Shown: positions 27,859 to 37,504 of the stretch, piece by piece
How positions within the stretch are numbered: the first letter of the stretch is position 1
How the letters are laid out: each line of letters opens with the position of its first letter
Source: Thermohalobaculum sediminis
GTDB lineage: Bacteria > Pseudomonadota > Alphaproteobacteria > Rhodobacterales > Rhodobacteraceae
Reading direction: 5' to 3'
DNA: 64,000 nucleotides
NCBI RefSeq assembly: GCF_023487995.1
Contig: NZ_JAMFKN010000003.1
Span: 372,001-436,000 of the forward strand
Translations under genes and position numbers: made by a program
Notes under the pieces: model-generated
What the model saw: the letters and a program-made list of their open reading frames with translations, nothing else
What the model was told of the DNA's origin: nothing
Databases searched by the model: none

Positions 27859-27979
27859 TGATTCCCGTCTGGCCCGATATGTCCGCCACGCCGACCCTGC
27901 GCCGGCGGGTCGCGCCGATCCCTTGACAGGCGTTCGGCACCGACGCGAAGAATTGCGGACCCGAGAGCGGAGGCGGCCG

Positions 27980-28384
27980 ATGAACGTGAACGTGCGCCTG
28001 CGAAACCTTCCCGGCACCGAGGCCGCCGTCGGCTGGGCGGGCGGACACACGATCGTCGCCGACCGGCCCGAAGGACGCGCGGGGGGCCTGGGCCTCGGCT
28101 TCAACGGCGCGCAACTGCTCGCGCTCTCGCTCGGTGGCTGTTTCTGCAACGACCTGCGCTATGTCGCCGACGAGCTGGGCGTGAAGCTTGGCGACATCTC
28201 GGTGGATGTCTCCCTCGAACTGTCGGGCGAGCCGCTGGTCGCCACCTCGGCCCGCATGTCGGTCGCGCTCTCGACGCTGGACGGGTCCGATCCCGCGATC
28301 GTGGTGGACAAGGCCAGATCGAGTTGCATGGTCAGCAACTCGCTGACACGTGGCGTGCCGGTGACCATCACGCATTCGGCCTAG
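27980..28384 (+). CDS. OsmC-family protein (thiol peroxidase type)
   Basis: 134 residues from ATG 27980. OsmC fold with the two redox Cys in LSLGGCFCNDLRYVADELG and SSCMVSNSLTRGVPV, the second in the usual C-x-V-S-N-T-like context. Members reduce organic hydroperoxides in the cytosol. It lies between the two paralogous hypothetical genes and reads against them. Confidence 0.85.
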   Translation: MNVNVRLRNLPGTEAAVGWAGGHTIVADRPEGRAGGLGLGFNGAQLLALSLGGCFCNDLRYVADELGVKLGDISVDVSLELSGEPLVATSARMSVALSTLDGSDPAIVVDKARSSCMVSNSLTRGVPVTITHSA

Positions 28385-28408
28385 CCGGCAGCGCCGCCCC
28401 GGCGCACC

Positions 28409-28698
28409 TCAGCCGAGCGCGAGGATCACCTCGCCCTCGGCAATCGTGGGGCCGGCGAGGTTGAGATCGGCGGCGTTGCGCGAGATCCACTGGTGCGCGA
28501 GCTGCATGCTCTGGTCCGTGCCGAATTGTCCTCGCATCAGGTGACCGAGGCGCCGCCCGTGGCGGTGCGGATCAGCGTGTAGGAGCGGAGATCGGCGACG
28601 CCGCGCATGACCTCCTCGACCTCGGCCTTGCGCGCCTCGAGCATGTCGAAGAGCGCGCGGGCGCCCTCGCCGGAATAGAGACGGATGACGGCGTGCAT
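28409..28698 (-). pseudogene. Broken paralogue of the 27.5-kb hypothetical gene
   Basis: The minus-strand frame from ATG 28698 reads MHAVIRLYSGEGARALFDMLEARK, VADLRSYTLIRTATGGASVT and then hits TGA at codon 54 (28539-28537). The homologous reading resumes in another frame 17 bases later (GTDQSMQLAHQWISRN, TIAEGEVILALG) and stops at 28409. Thus both a nonsense codon and a frame change separate two halves that align with the intact paralogue (SVTLCESKEGTDASVDVARDWIKAN). The leader is identical to the intact copy. Confidence 0.8.
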
Positions 28699-28785
28699 GG
28701 GACCCTCCCCCGGCTGCGGTTGGGGGCGTCCCCGGGATCGGGCAGGCGCGCGGGGGCGCCCGGTGGTGGTGGGGGGAGTATAACG
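28687..28785 (-). repeat. 99-bp direct repeat, copy 2 (leader of the broken paralogue)
   Basis: Perfect copy of 27760-27858, offset 927 bases, same orientation. Identity ends sharply at a C/T difference inside codon 5 and one base past the TATAAC sequence on the other side. Confidence 0.9.
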
Positions 28786-28824
28786 GATTCCGGAGATCGC
28801 CGCTGCGGAGAGTTGGACGAGCGA

Positions 28825-29121
28825 TCAGCGCTCTGCCAATTCGTAGTGGTGGATGAAGCGCTCGCGGACCAGCACGGCTTCCTCGGGCAAGATGTGGGGG
28901 TTGCGCCAGTCCTGGCCCGCGAAGGCCTTGAGCGCGTCGAGATCGCGCCAGACCATGACCATGCAGAACTCGTCCGGCGTCTCGGGCCGGGGCGTCCCTG
29001 CGGTGACCGAGACGATGCCGGGCTGCGACTTCACGAGCGGCATGGCGGTGTTGCGAAAGAAGTCCTCGAACTCGGCCCGCTTGCCGGGCTGGGTGATAAC
29101 GCGAAAGACGCGGACGATCAT
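28825..29121 (-). CDS. Antibiotic biosynthesis monooxygenase (ABM) domain protein
   Basis: 98 residues from ATG 29121 (GGGAGG upstream). Dimeric alpha-beta barrel pattern: MIVRVFRVITQPGKRAEFEDFFRNTAMPLVKSQPGIVSVTAG, then EFCMVMVWRDLDALKAFAGQDW and ERFIHHYELAER. ABM proteins include monooxygenases without cofactor and heme-degrading enzymes; the substrate cannot be told. It lies just upstream of the broken paralogue, on the same strand. Confidence 0.8.
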   Translation of the reverse strand: MIVRVFRVITQPGKRAEFEDFFRNTAMPLVKSQPGIVSVTAGTPRPETPDEFCMVMVWRDLDALKAFAGQDWRNPHILPEEAVLVRERFIHHYELAER

Positions 29122-29152
29122 GGGTCGGCCCTCCCTTATGAGGGAGGGGAGG

Positions 29153-29844
29153 CTAGCATGGGTGGCGGTGAAGCGGTGTGGGGGCATGGCGGGGTGAACC
29201 CCGCCCTACGGTTGCACGGGCAGCTGTGTAGGGTGGGAAAAACCCACAATTCGGCGGCGCGCGAGGCGGGACGGCGGGTTTGTTTCCACGATATCCTAGC
29301 GATCCTCCGAGGGCTTCGGCTACGCCCTCTAAACTAACACCCAGCAGCAGGCTCAATATCAACCCACCAATCACCGTCACTACGACTCCGACAAGGAGTT
29401 GATCTCGGTGTTTCGAAACCCATTTTACCCAGACACGTCGCTGAACAGCGCTCAGGCTCAACAGCGGTTCATTACTATTTTCTACTCCAGAGCTACCATA
29501 AGCTGCGTCCATTTCGGAATATATGCGCTTTAATCTCGACAGAAAGCTGGCGTCAGAAGGATTCCTGATGGAGAAAACCATCGCCCTCCTCTCAAATATA
29601 TAAACCTCAATATAATTTGGATCTTCGAAATCTGCGTTTATTCTAATTTTTCATGAAACGATGTTCCAGTGGTCTAGTAGCTCTTGAATTCCATTAAACT
29701 CAATATCATCTGTATGAATTTTTAATTCGCCGCCGTGAAATTGCTCTGCAATTAAACCGATTACATCTTCACGCGGAATTTCGGACGGAGAAGACCAGCT
29801 TTTATTCTCCGAAATTCTGTTTTTCTGCGTAACCAATGGAAGCC

Positions 29845-29848
<4 letters not shown>
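29153..29848 (-). pseudogene. AT-rich gene split by one in-frame TGA (unknown function)
   Basis: The frame opens at GTG 29848, overlapping the lepA stop as GTGA. It runs 65 codons (IPREDVIGLIAEQFHGGELKIHTDD, EFNGIQELLDHWNIVS), meets TGA at 29653-29651, and continues in the same frame (KIRINADFEDPNYIEVYIFE...MVFSIRNPSDASFLSRLKRIYSEMDAAY) for 23 codons to an internal ATG at 29581 and 142 more. The second part has one membrane segment (LLVGVVVTVIGGLILSLLLG). The last ~45 codons read through GTAGGG-type repeats and are probably not original. The AT-rich codon use is unlike the neighbours and suggests transfer. It could instead be two genes, the second having a GAGAGGAGGG ribosome site. Confidence 0.6.
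29188..29247. repeat. Pair of GTAGGG(C/T)GGG-type palindromic repeats
   Basis: Unit 1 (29188-29209) is GGCGGGG-TGAA-CCCCGCC followed by CTAC. Unit 2 (29228-29247) is GTAGGGTGGG-AAAA-A-CCCAC in opposite orientation. The same kind of unit recurs at 33961-34056. Such short hairpin elements are scattered through many proteobacterial intergenic regions. Confidence 0.6.
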
Positions 29849-31644
<1,796 letters not shown>

Positions 31645-31677
31645 GGCGTGGCGTTATGGGGTGCGGCCCCGGGGCCG

Positions 31678-32127
31678 TCAAGCGGCGCCGGCGAGCCGGG
31701 CGAGAAGGTCGCGCGCGGCCGCCTCGATCATGTCGAGGGCGTGCTCGTAATCGGCCGCCGTGCCGCCCCATGGGTCGGGGATGTCGCGCCCCTGCGGGTC
31801 GAACAGGCGGATCGCGGTCCGAGCCTCCGCGGGGCGGCGGGCCTCGAGCGCCGCGAGGTTCGAGGCGTCCATCGCGACGATCAGGTCGAAGTCGCGGAAG
31901 TCGGCCGGCTCGACCATGCGCGTGCGCTGCCCGCTGGTGTCGTAGCCCCGCGCGGATGCCGCGGCGAGGCCCATCGGGTGGGGGGGCTTGCCGACATGCC
32001 AGGCGCCGAGCCCCGCGCTGTCGATCTCGACCGCCAGCCCCGCCTCGCGCGCCAGCGCCTCGAGCACGCCCTGCGCCATGGGCGAGCGGCAGGTGTTGCC
32101 GAGGCAGACGCAGAGGATGCGGGTCAT
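31678..32127 (-). CDS. Low-molecular-weight protein-tyrosine phosphatase
   Basis: 149 residues. P-loop CLGNTCRSP (Cx5R, Cys near residue 7) at the N-terminus and the general-acid Asp in the DIPDPWGG loop near residue 117, both intact. Cytosolic; in bacteria often linked to exopolysaccharide kinase regulation, arsenate reduction or stress. No kinase partner nearby; it precedes lepA. Confidence 0.92.
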   Translation of the reverse strand: MTRILCVCLGNTCRSPMAQGVLEALAREAGLAVEIDSAGLGAWHVGKPPHPMGLAAASARGYDTSGQRTRMVEPADFRDFDLIVAMDASNLAALEARRPAEARTAIRLFDPQGRDIPDPWGGTAADYEHALDMIEAAARDLLARLAGAA

Positions 32128-32215
32128 GGGCAGGCTCGGCGGCAGATGGATCGGGCGCTGGCCGAGAGTTACGCGACCGCACGCGGCGCGTAAAGCGGGC
32201 CGATTGGGCCGCGTG

Positions 32216-32250
32216 CCGCGAGGCCCCGGGACGAGCCCGGGACACGGCGG
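32216..32250. repeat. Palindromic intergenic repeat, copy B
   Basis: CCCCGGG-ACGAG-CCCGGG core in a CCGCGAGG...CACGGCGG frame. Its reverse complement aligns with copy A at 22280-22311 (both read CGCCG, TCCCGGGCT, CCCGGG, CCTCGCGG). It sits in the 172-base gap between two minus-strand genes. Confidence 0.55.
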
Positions 32251-32299
32251 ACGGGACCGGGCGCGGCGCGGGACGGCGCGTCGTGGCGCGCCGGGCGCC

Positions 32300-32986
32300 T
32301 CAGGCCATCACGGCCGGGTCGTCGAGGACGATGTGCATGCCGCCCATGCCCTGCCGCCCGCCAAGGTCGTAGTCCTGCAGGAAGATGTCGAAGGCCAGCG
32401 TGATGCGCTCGGACCCATCGGTGTAGAGCGAGGTCTCGTGCAGGATGGTGCTGGGAAAGAGCGTGAGCAGGCCCCTCTCGTTGCGGATGGGGATCGAGCG
32501 GTCCTCGCGCGGGGCGCCCTGGTAGAGGAAGGGCGGGTAGTAGATCGTGCTGGTATCGGTGCAGGCCACCGTGAAGTTGCCCGAGAGATAGGCGTAGGGC
32601 GACTGGTCGTGGCAATGGGGCGCGAACTTCTCGCCGCCGCGCACCACGTTCGCCCAGCCTTGTACGTAGCAGCGCGCCCGCGGCACCCCCATGGCAGCGA
32701 GATAGGCGCGGTAGCTGCGGCGGATGAAGCCGTGGAAGGCGCGCATCGCCGGCTCGGGCCAGGTGAAGATGTTGAAGCCGTGCCAGCGCGAGGTGAGCCC
32801 GTCGTCGATCCCGGCGATGGGCTTCGCGGGGATCTTCTGCTTCAGCTCGCCCTCGCGCGCGAGGACCGTGCTGCGGATCTCGGCGAGGAGGGCCGCGTCG
32901 TCGAGCTTCTCGAGGAACAGCGGGATCTCCCAGACCGGCGCGAAGGGGGATTTCGCGGGGGCCGACTTGAGGCGCTTGAGCGGCAT
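32300..32986 (-). CDS. Putative 2OG-Fe(II) oxygenase-like protein
   Basis: 228 residues. It resembles the small 'putative 2OG-Fe(II) oxygenase' family: WGNVV-like VQGWANVVRGGEKFAPHCHDQSPYAYLSGNFTVAC, then LLTLFPSTILHETSLYTDGSERITLAFDIFL. The His pair with Asp (HCHD), a distal His (LHET) and Arg (ERI) are in the order expected of the metal and 2-oxoglutarate ligands. Substrate unknown. Divergent from the sirtuin gene. Confidence 0.7.
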   Translation of the reverse strand: MPLKRLKSAPAKSPFAPVWEIPLFLEKLDDAALLAEIRSTVLAREGELKQKIPAKPIAGIDDGLTSRWHGFNIFTWPEPAMRAFHGFIRRSYRAYLAAMGVPRARCYVQGWANVVRGGEKFAPHCHDQSPYAYLSGNFTVACTDTSTIYYPPFLYQGAPREDRSIPIRNERGLLTLFPSTILHETSLYTDGSERITLAFDIFLQDYDLGGRQGMGGMHIVLDDPAVMA

Positions 32987-33253
32987 TCCTGGCCTTTCTG
33001 TCCGGCTGCGGCGGGGGTGCCCTTCGCCCCTAGGTGCCGCCCGCCTCCTGCGGGCTCAAGTCACATCGCGCGGAAGTCACGAAGCTATGATCGCGAAGCA
33101 CCCGGCCGAGGCGGCCCGGTTGCGCGGCGGGCGCGGCACGCGGCAGAATGCTGTCGCGGGGATGGCTGGGAGGGCCCGAGGCACGATGATGCGTGCAGCA
33201 GGAGATGCGGCGGGCCATGGCATGTGGCGGCGCGGTCGCTGCGGGCGCCGGGC

Positions 33254-33964
33254 ATGACGCGGCGGGCGGCCATCGTGATCCTCACCGGGGCGGGGGTTTC
33301 GGCGGAATCCGGGCTCGGCACCTTCCGGGACGTCGGTGGCATCTGGTCGCGCTACGATCTCGCCGAGGTGGCCACGCCCGAGGGGTATGCCCGCAACCCG
33401 GACCTGGTGCTCGGCTTCTACAATGCCCGGCGCGAGAACGCGGCTGCGGCCGAGCCAAACCGCGCGCACCGCGCCATCGCCCGGCTGCAGCGCGACTGGC
33501 CGGGCGAGGTCACGCTGATCACGCAGAACATCGACGACCTGCATGAGCGCGCCGGCAGCCCGGACGTGGTTCACATGCATGGCGAGATCATGAAGGCGCT
33601 TTGCGCCGGCTGCGGCCACCGCTGGGGCTGGCGGGGCGCAATGAGCCGGGCGGACGCCTGTCCCGCCTGCGGCCGGGCGCAGGGCGTGCGGCCCGACGTC
33701 GTCTGGTTCGGCGAGGTGCCATACGAGATGGAGCTGATCGGCGAGCGTCTGGCGCGGGCGGACCTGTTCGTCGCCATCGGCACCTCGGGCGCGGTCTATC
33801 CCGCGGCCGGCTTTGTCGCGGAGGCGGCGCGGGCGGGCGCGGCGACGGTCGAGATAAACCTCGAGCGATCCGAGGTCGCGGGCATGTTCGGTCGCCACAT
33901 CCTCGGCCCGGCGGGCGAGACGGTGCCGCGATGGGTCGGGGAAATGCTGGCGCAAGTGCCGTAG
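33254..33964 (+). CDS. cobB: Sirtuin NAD-dependent protein deacylase (CobB type)
   Basis: 236 residues from ATG 33254. NAD-binding LTGAGVSAESGLGTFR, TQNIDDLHERAG, catalytic His in VVHMHGEI, and a zinc ribbon CAGCGHRW...CPACGRAQ. The FYNARR motif (Tyr and Arg two residues apart) is the signature of class III sirtuins that remove succinyl as well as acetyl groups. The stop TAG is supplied by the GTAGGG repeat that begins at 33961. The 267-base gap before it has no convincing gene. Confidence 0.93.
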   Translation: MTRRAAIVILTGAGVSAESGLGTFRDVGGIWSRYDLAEVATPEGYARNPDLVLGFYNARRENAAAAEPNRAHRAIARLQRDWPGEVTLITQNIDDLHERAGSPDVVHMHGEIMKALCAGCGHRWGWRGAMSRADACPACGRAQGVRPDVVWFGEVPYEMELIGERLARADLFVAIGTSGAVYPAAGFVAEAARAGAATVEINLERSEVAGMFGRHILGPAGETVPRWVGEMLAQVP

Positions 33965-34056
33965 GGCGGGGGTCACCCCGCCATCCAGACATACACGCCG
34001 ACGGGGCAAGCTCCGACACCGGGACACTTGCCACGGCGGGGTGAAACCCACCCTAC
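33961..34056. repeat. Pair of GTAGGG-type palindromic repeats, facing each other
   Basis: GTAGGGCGGGGGTCACCCCGCC at 33961-33982 and GGCGGGGTGAAACCCACCCTAC at 34035-34056, inverted relative to one another, between convergent sirtuin and rpmB. Same family as 29188-29247. Confidence 0.6.
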
Positions 34057-34112
34057 GGCTCGCGATGGCCTCGACCACGACGTTGGGTCGCCCAAAGGCC
34101 CCCGAAAACACG

Positions 34113-34141
34113 AAGGGCGCGGCCCGGTGGGGCGCGCCCTT
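34113..34141 (-). terminator. Intrinsic terminator of rpmB
   Basis: 9-bp stem AAGGGCGCG/CGCGCCCTT with an 11-base loop, followed on the minus strand by CGTGTTTTCGG, 26 bases past the rpmB stop. Confidence 0.65.
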
Positions 34142-34166
34142 GGTCGTCCCTGCGATGCGGGCCGGA

Positions 34167-34469
34167 TCAGGCTGCGGAGGCCGCCGTCTCGAGCGCCGCG
34201 GCCTCGATGTCGCGCTTGACCTTGAGGGCCTTCGGGCTCAGCTCCTCATCGCGGGCCTTGGCGAGGAAGGCGTCAAGCCCGCCGCGGTGGTCGACCGTGC
34301 GCAGCGCCGAAGCCGCGATGCGGAAGCGGAACGAACGGCCGAGCGACTCGCTCTCGAGCGTCACGGTGTTCAGGTTCGGCAGGAACCGGCGCTTGGTCTT
34401 GATGTTCGAATGGCTGACATTGTGCCCCGAGAGCACGGCCTTGCCGGTCAGTTCGCAGCGGCGCGACAT
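34167..34469 (-). CDS. rpmB: 50S ribosomal protein L28
   Basis: 100 residues. [33 protein letters not shown] is the L28 signature, followed by [24 protein letters not shown]. Alphaproteobacterial L28 often has a C-terminal extension as here ([16 protein letters not shown]). It has its own promoter, a leader hairpin and a terminator, so it is probably transcribed alone. Confidence 0.98.
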   Translation of the reverse strand: MSRRCELTGKAVLSGHNVSHSNIKTKRRFLPNLNTVTLESESLGRSFRFRIAASALRTVDHRGGLDAFLAKARDEELSPKALKVKRDIEAAALETAASAA

Positions 34470-34492
34470 GGGTCTATCCTCATCCGTCTGAT

Positions 34493-34523
34493 GGGGCCGG
34501 GCGCGCCTTGAGGCGCGGGCCCC
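34493..34523 (-). promoter_or_regulatory. Hairpin in the rpmB leader
   Basis: CGCGCC-TTGA-GGCGCG core (34502-34517) extended by GGGGCC/GGCCCC across a 3-base bulge (34493-34523). It lies between the predicted rpmB promoter and its ribosome site. It could be the end of a terminator for the upstream methyltransferase gene or an L28 control element. Confidence 0.45.
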
Positions 34524-34546
34524 GCCCGCCGAAATCCGAGAGCGCG

Positions 34547-34575
34547 TCCTTACGCGCTCGGAGCGTCGCAGTCAA
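34547..34575 (-). promoter_or_regulatory. Strong sigma-70 promoter of rpmB
   Basis: On the minus strand TTGACT (34575-34570), 17-base spacer, TAAGGA (34552-34547). The -10 overlaps a perfect 8-bp inverted repeat GAGCGCGT/ACGCGCTC (34540-34559). Confidence 0.55.
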
Positions 34576-34600
34576 GCGCGGGCGCGCCGCTTGCCCCCGG

Positions 34601-35545
34601 TCAGGCGGCGCGGCGCGCGAGGGCATACATCATCGCGCCCCCAAGGCCGCGCCGCGCCGTCAGCCGCGCCCAGAGGCGGTTCGCGTGCCGCCTGAGCCGC
34701 GGCAGGCGGTAGGTGCCGCTGTCATCGCGCTCGAGCGCGGGGCCGTAGCGGTATTCGAACCGGCCGATACGCCCGCCGCTGAGGGCGATGGCAAGCCGCC
34801 GGGCCTGCAGCTCCCACGGCGTGTAGGAGCGCTCGCCCACCACCTCGAAGCCATCGAGCCCGGCGATCAGGCGCCTCAGGCTGGCCGGCGCGAAGCAGCT
34901 CACATGCTGGTGCGGGATCCATTTCGGAAAGCCCGCGCCAAGCGCGCGCGCGGCCGGCGACTCGAAATTGTCCGTCGCGAGCAGGAGATATCCGCCCGGC
35001 CGGACCATCGCCGCAAGCGCCGCGGCGAAGGCGGCGGGCTCGGGGACGTGCTCGATCACCTCGAAGGCGGTCACGATGTCGAAGCGCTCGCCGGGGCCGA
35101 CCGCGTCGAGGCTCGGCGCAATCGCAAGCCCGAGCCGGTCGCGGGCATAGGTTGCCTCGGCGACCGACAGCTCGACGCCCGCGACCTCGAGCCCGAGCGT
35201 CCGCCGCGCCGCGTCGGGGAAGAAGCCGTAGCCCGTTCCGACATCGATCAGCCGCCCCCGCGCGGCGGTCCCGAGGAGGTCGCGGAACAGCCCGAGATTC
35301 ACGCCCGCATTGACAATCTGGCCAAGCCGCATGCGCTCGTTGCCATAGCCCGCCCGGTAGAATGCCTCGAGCCGGTCGTCCGGCAGCACCTCGCGGACAT
35401 AGCGAAAGCCGCAGTCGGCGCAGCGCAGATTGGTGAAGACATCGAGCCGGAGGGGGTCGCCGGTCCGGTCGGAACCGCAGAGCGGGCAGACCCCGCGCAC
35501 GCCATGGTCGCGCAGTTCCGACACGATCATGGCCCCCCGCAGCAT
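34601..35545 (-). CDS. Class I SAM-dependent methyltransferase with zinc ribbon
   Basis: 314 residues (a start at 35530 is also possible). An N-terminal zinc-binding stretch CPLCGSDRTG...LRCADCGFRYV (two CxxC) is followed by a Rossmann methyltransferase: LIDVGTGYGFFPDAAR (SAM motif I), GVELSVAEA, FDIVTAFEVIEHVPEP, MVRPGGYLLLATDNF and HQHVSCF. The layout matches methyltransferases acting on nucleotide sugars or small metabolites in glycan pathways. It is the only such gene here and its substrate is unknown. Confidence 0.85.
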   Translation of the reverse strand: MLRGAMIVSELRDHGVRGVCPLCGSDRTGDPLRLDVFTNLRCADCGFRYVREVLPDDRLEAFYRAGYGNERMRLGQIVNAGVNLGLFRDLLGTAARGRLIDVGTGYGFFPDAARRTLGLEVAGVELSVAEATYARDRLGLAIAPSLDAVGPGERFDIVTAFEVIEHVPEPAAFAAALAAMVRPGGYLLLATDNFESPAARALGAGFPKWIPHQHVSCFAPASLRRLIAGLDGFEVVGERSYTPWELQARRLAIALSGGRIGRFEYRYGPALERDDSGTYRLPRLRRHANRLWARLTARRGLGGAMMYALARRAA

Positions 35546-35588
35546 CGCCCCATCGCGGCGCGGACACTAGGCGGCGGATGGGGGGGCG

Positions 35589-36590
35589 TCAATCGCCGCC
35601 GATTCGGCCAAGCAGCAGCGAGAGAAGCTGGTCCGCGCCGTCCTCGGGCACCATCTCGCCCCGGGCGACCGCGCGCTCGACCTCGGGCAGGCGTGCCGCA
35701 ACCGCCTCATCCGTATAGAGCCGCTCGATCAGGCTGCGCTCGAGCGCCGCGCGCAACCAACGGACCGCCTGCCGCGCGCGGCGCCGGTCGCGCCAGCCCT
35801 GCTCGCGCCGCCAGAGGTCGAGGGCGCGGATCTCGTCCCACACGCCGGTCAGTCCCGCGCCGGTCGCGGCCGAGGCGGCGAGCGCCTTGGGAAAGCCCGG
35901 GGCGTCGCCCTCGCGCGCCCGCATCAGCCTCAGCGCCCCGGCATAGTCTGCACGGGTGCGCTCGGCCACCTCGCGCAACGGGCCATCGGCCTTGTTCACG
36001 ACGATGATGTCGGCGATCTCCATGATGCCGCGCTTGACGCCCTGCAACTCGTCGCCGCCCGCGGGGGCGAGAAGCAGGACGAAGAGGTCGGTCATCTCGG
36101 CCACCATGGTCTCGGACTGGCCGACGCCCACGGTCTCGACGATCACCGTGTCGAAGCCCGCGGCCTCGACGAGGCGGATCGCCTCGCGCGTGCGCCGCGC
36201 GACGCCGCCCAGCTCGCGCCCCGCGGGCGAGGGGCGGATGAAGGCGCCGGGGTGGCGCGAGAGGCGGTCCATCCGCGTCTTGTCGCCGAGGATCGAGCCG
36301 CCCGAACGGGCTGAACTGGGGTCGACCGCCAGCACCGCCACCTTGTGGCCGGCCTCGACCAGCATCATGCCGAACGCCTCGATGAAGGTCGACTTGCCCA
36401 CCCCCGGCGTGCCCGACAGGCCCAGCCTGAGCCCGCCGCCGGCATGGGGCGCAACCGCCGCCATCAGCGCGCGGGCGGCCGCGCGGTCCTCGGCGCGGGT
36501 CGATTCCACCAGCGTTATGGCCTTGGCCAGCGCCCTGCGCTCGCCCGCGATCAGGCGGCCTGCGAGCGCGTCGGTGGAACCCTCTGGCAT
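35589..36590 (-). CDS. meaB: Methylmalonyl-CoA mutase-associated GTPase MeaB
   Basis: 333 residues. G3E-family GTPase: Walker A SGTPGVGKSTFIEAFG, switch region LAVDPSSARSGGSILGDKTRM, FIRPSPAGRELGGVARRTREA, IVETVGVGQSE, LAPAGGDELQGVKRGIMEIAD and VVNKADG. It protects and loads adenosylcobalamin-dependent methylmalonyl-CoA mutase. The mutase genes are not in the window. Divergent from the DUF3108 gene. Confidence 0.95.
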   Translation of the reverse strand: MPEGSTDALAGRLIAGERRALAKAITLVESTRAEDRAAARALMAAVAPHAGGGLRLGLSGTPGVGKSTFIEAFGMMLVEAGHKVAVLAVDPSSARSGGSILGDKTRMDRLSRHPGAFIRPSPAGRELGGVARRTREAIRLVEAAGFDTVIVETVGVGQSETMVAEMTDLFVLLLAPAGGDELQGVKRGIMEIADIIVVNKADGPLREVAERTRADYAGALRLMRAREGDAPGFPKALAASAATGAGLTGVWDEIRALDLWRREQGWRDRRRARQAVRWLRAALERSLIERLYTDEAVAARLPEVERAVARGEMVPEDGADQLLSLLLGRIGGD

Positions 36591-36687
36591 TCTTCGACAC
36601 CTGCGATATTGTTGCGTCGCAAATGGGGTGGCGCCCGGCCCCTATAGCGGCCGGGACAGGTGCAGTCCATGAGGAGCGTCACGCGCC

Positions 36688-37449
36688 ATGCTGTTTCGAC
36701 CGACGATCGCGATCGCCGCGACCCTCGCGGCGCTGTTCTCTCCTCCGGTCCTGCGCGAGGCCGGCGACGCCGCCGTGGCGCGCGGGGTGCCGGGCAGCTT
36801 CGCAGGCATCTACGACTTCCACCTCGGCGGCGTCTGGGGGGGCGAGCTGATGCTCGAAGCGCGGCTCTCGGAGGGGCGCTATCGGGCCGAGGCGGCCGGG
36901 CGCACCGCGGGGGTGGTGAGCCTCGTCTGGAACGCGGGTTTCGCCGCGGCCACCGATGGCGGGCTGGCGGAAGCGGGTCTGATGCCCGAGCGCTACGAGG
37001 CCGACGCCTACACCGCGCGCCGCAGCCAGAAGGTGGCCGTGCGCTTTGCCGACGGCGTGCCGCGCGAGGTCTCGGCCGAGCCACCCTTCGAGCCGCGCCC
37101 CTGGGCGATCGAGCCGGCCGAGCAGGTCGGGACCGCGGACCCGCTCTCGGCGGTGCTGGCGGTGCTGGCCCTGCAGCGCGCGGACGCGCTGTGCGAGCGG
37201 ACGGTCGAGGTGTTCGACGGGCGGCGTCGCTACTCGCTGACCCTGGGCGCGCCGGTGGCCGATCAGGGCATGATGCGTTGCACCACGATCTATCGCCGCA
37301 TCGCGGGCTTCAAGCCCCGGCAGATGGAGCGGCCGGAATGGCCGCTGGAGCTGTGGTTCGCGCCCGACGCCGGGGGCCTGTGGCACCTCAGGCGGGCGAT
37401 GGGTGAGATGACCTTCGGGATGGCGGCGCTGAACCTGCGCGAGCAGTGA
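36688..37449 (+). CDS. DUF3108 domain protein, probably exported
   Basis: 253 residues. N-terminal hydrophobic signal (TIAIAATLAALFSPPV), then a beta-rich DUF3108-like domain: FAGIYDFHLGGVWGGELMLEARL, GRYRAEAAGRTAGVVSLVWN, YEADAYTARRSQKVAVRF, DPLSAVLAVLAL, TIYRRIAGFKP. Conserved in alphaproteobacteria with no known function; it probably lies in the periplasm. GAGGAG 11 bases upstream. It precedes hrpB by 55 bases. Confidence 0.82.
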   Translation: MLFRPTIAIAATLAALFSPPVLREAGDAAVARGVPGSFAGIYDFHLGGVWGGELMLEARLSEGRYRAEAAGRTAGVVSLVWNAGFAAATDGGLAEAGLMPERYEADAYTARRSQKVAVRFADGVPREVSAEPPFEPRPWAIEPAEQVGTADPLSAVLAVLALQRADALCERTVEVFDGRRRYSLTLGAPVADQGMMRCTTIYRRIAGFKPRQMERPEWPLELWFAPDAGGLWHLRRAMGEMTFGMAALNLREQ

Positions 37450-37504
37450 CGCGCGGCGGGCGGGCGGCTCGACGCCGCCGGACGGGCGGGCTATCACGCC
37501 GCAC

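Noticed and set aside
29651-29653. Selenocysteine recoding of the in-frame TGA
   Set aside because: No conserved Cys/Sec context and no obvious downstream SECIS hairpin or sel genes here; a nonsense mutation is simpler.
33087-33257. Small plus-strand frame that would overlap the sirtuin start as ATGA
   Set aside because: Arg/Gly-rich, no ribosome site and no similarity seen; probably chance.
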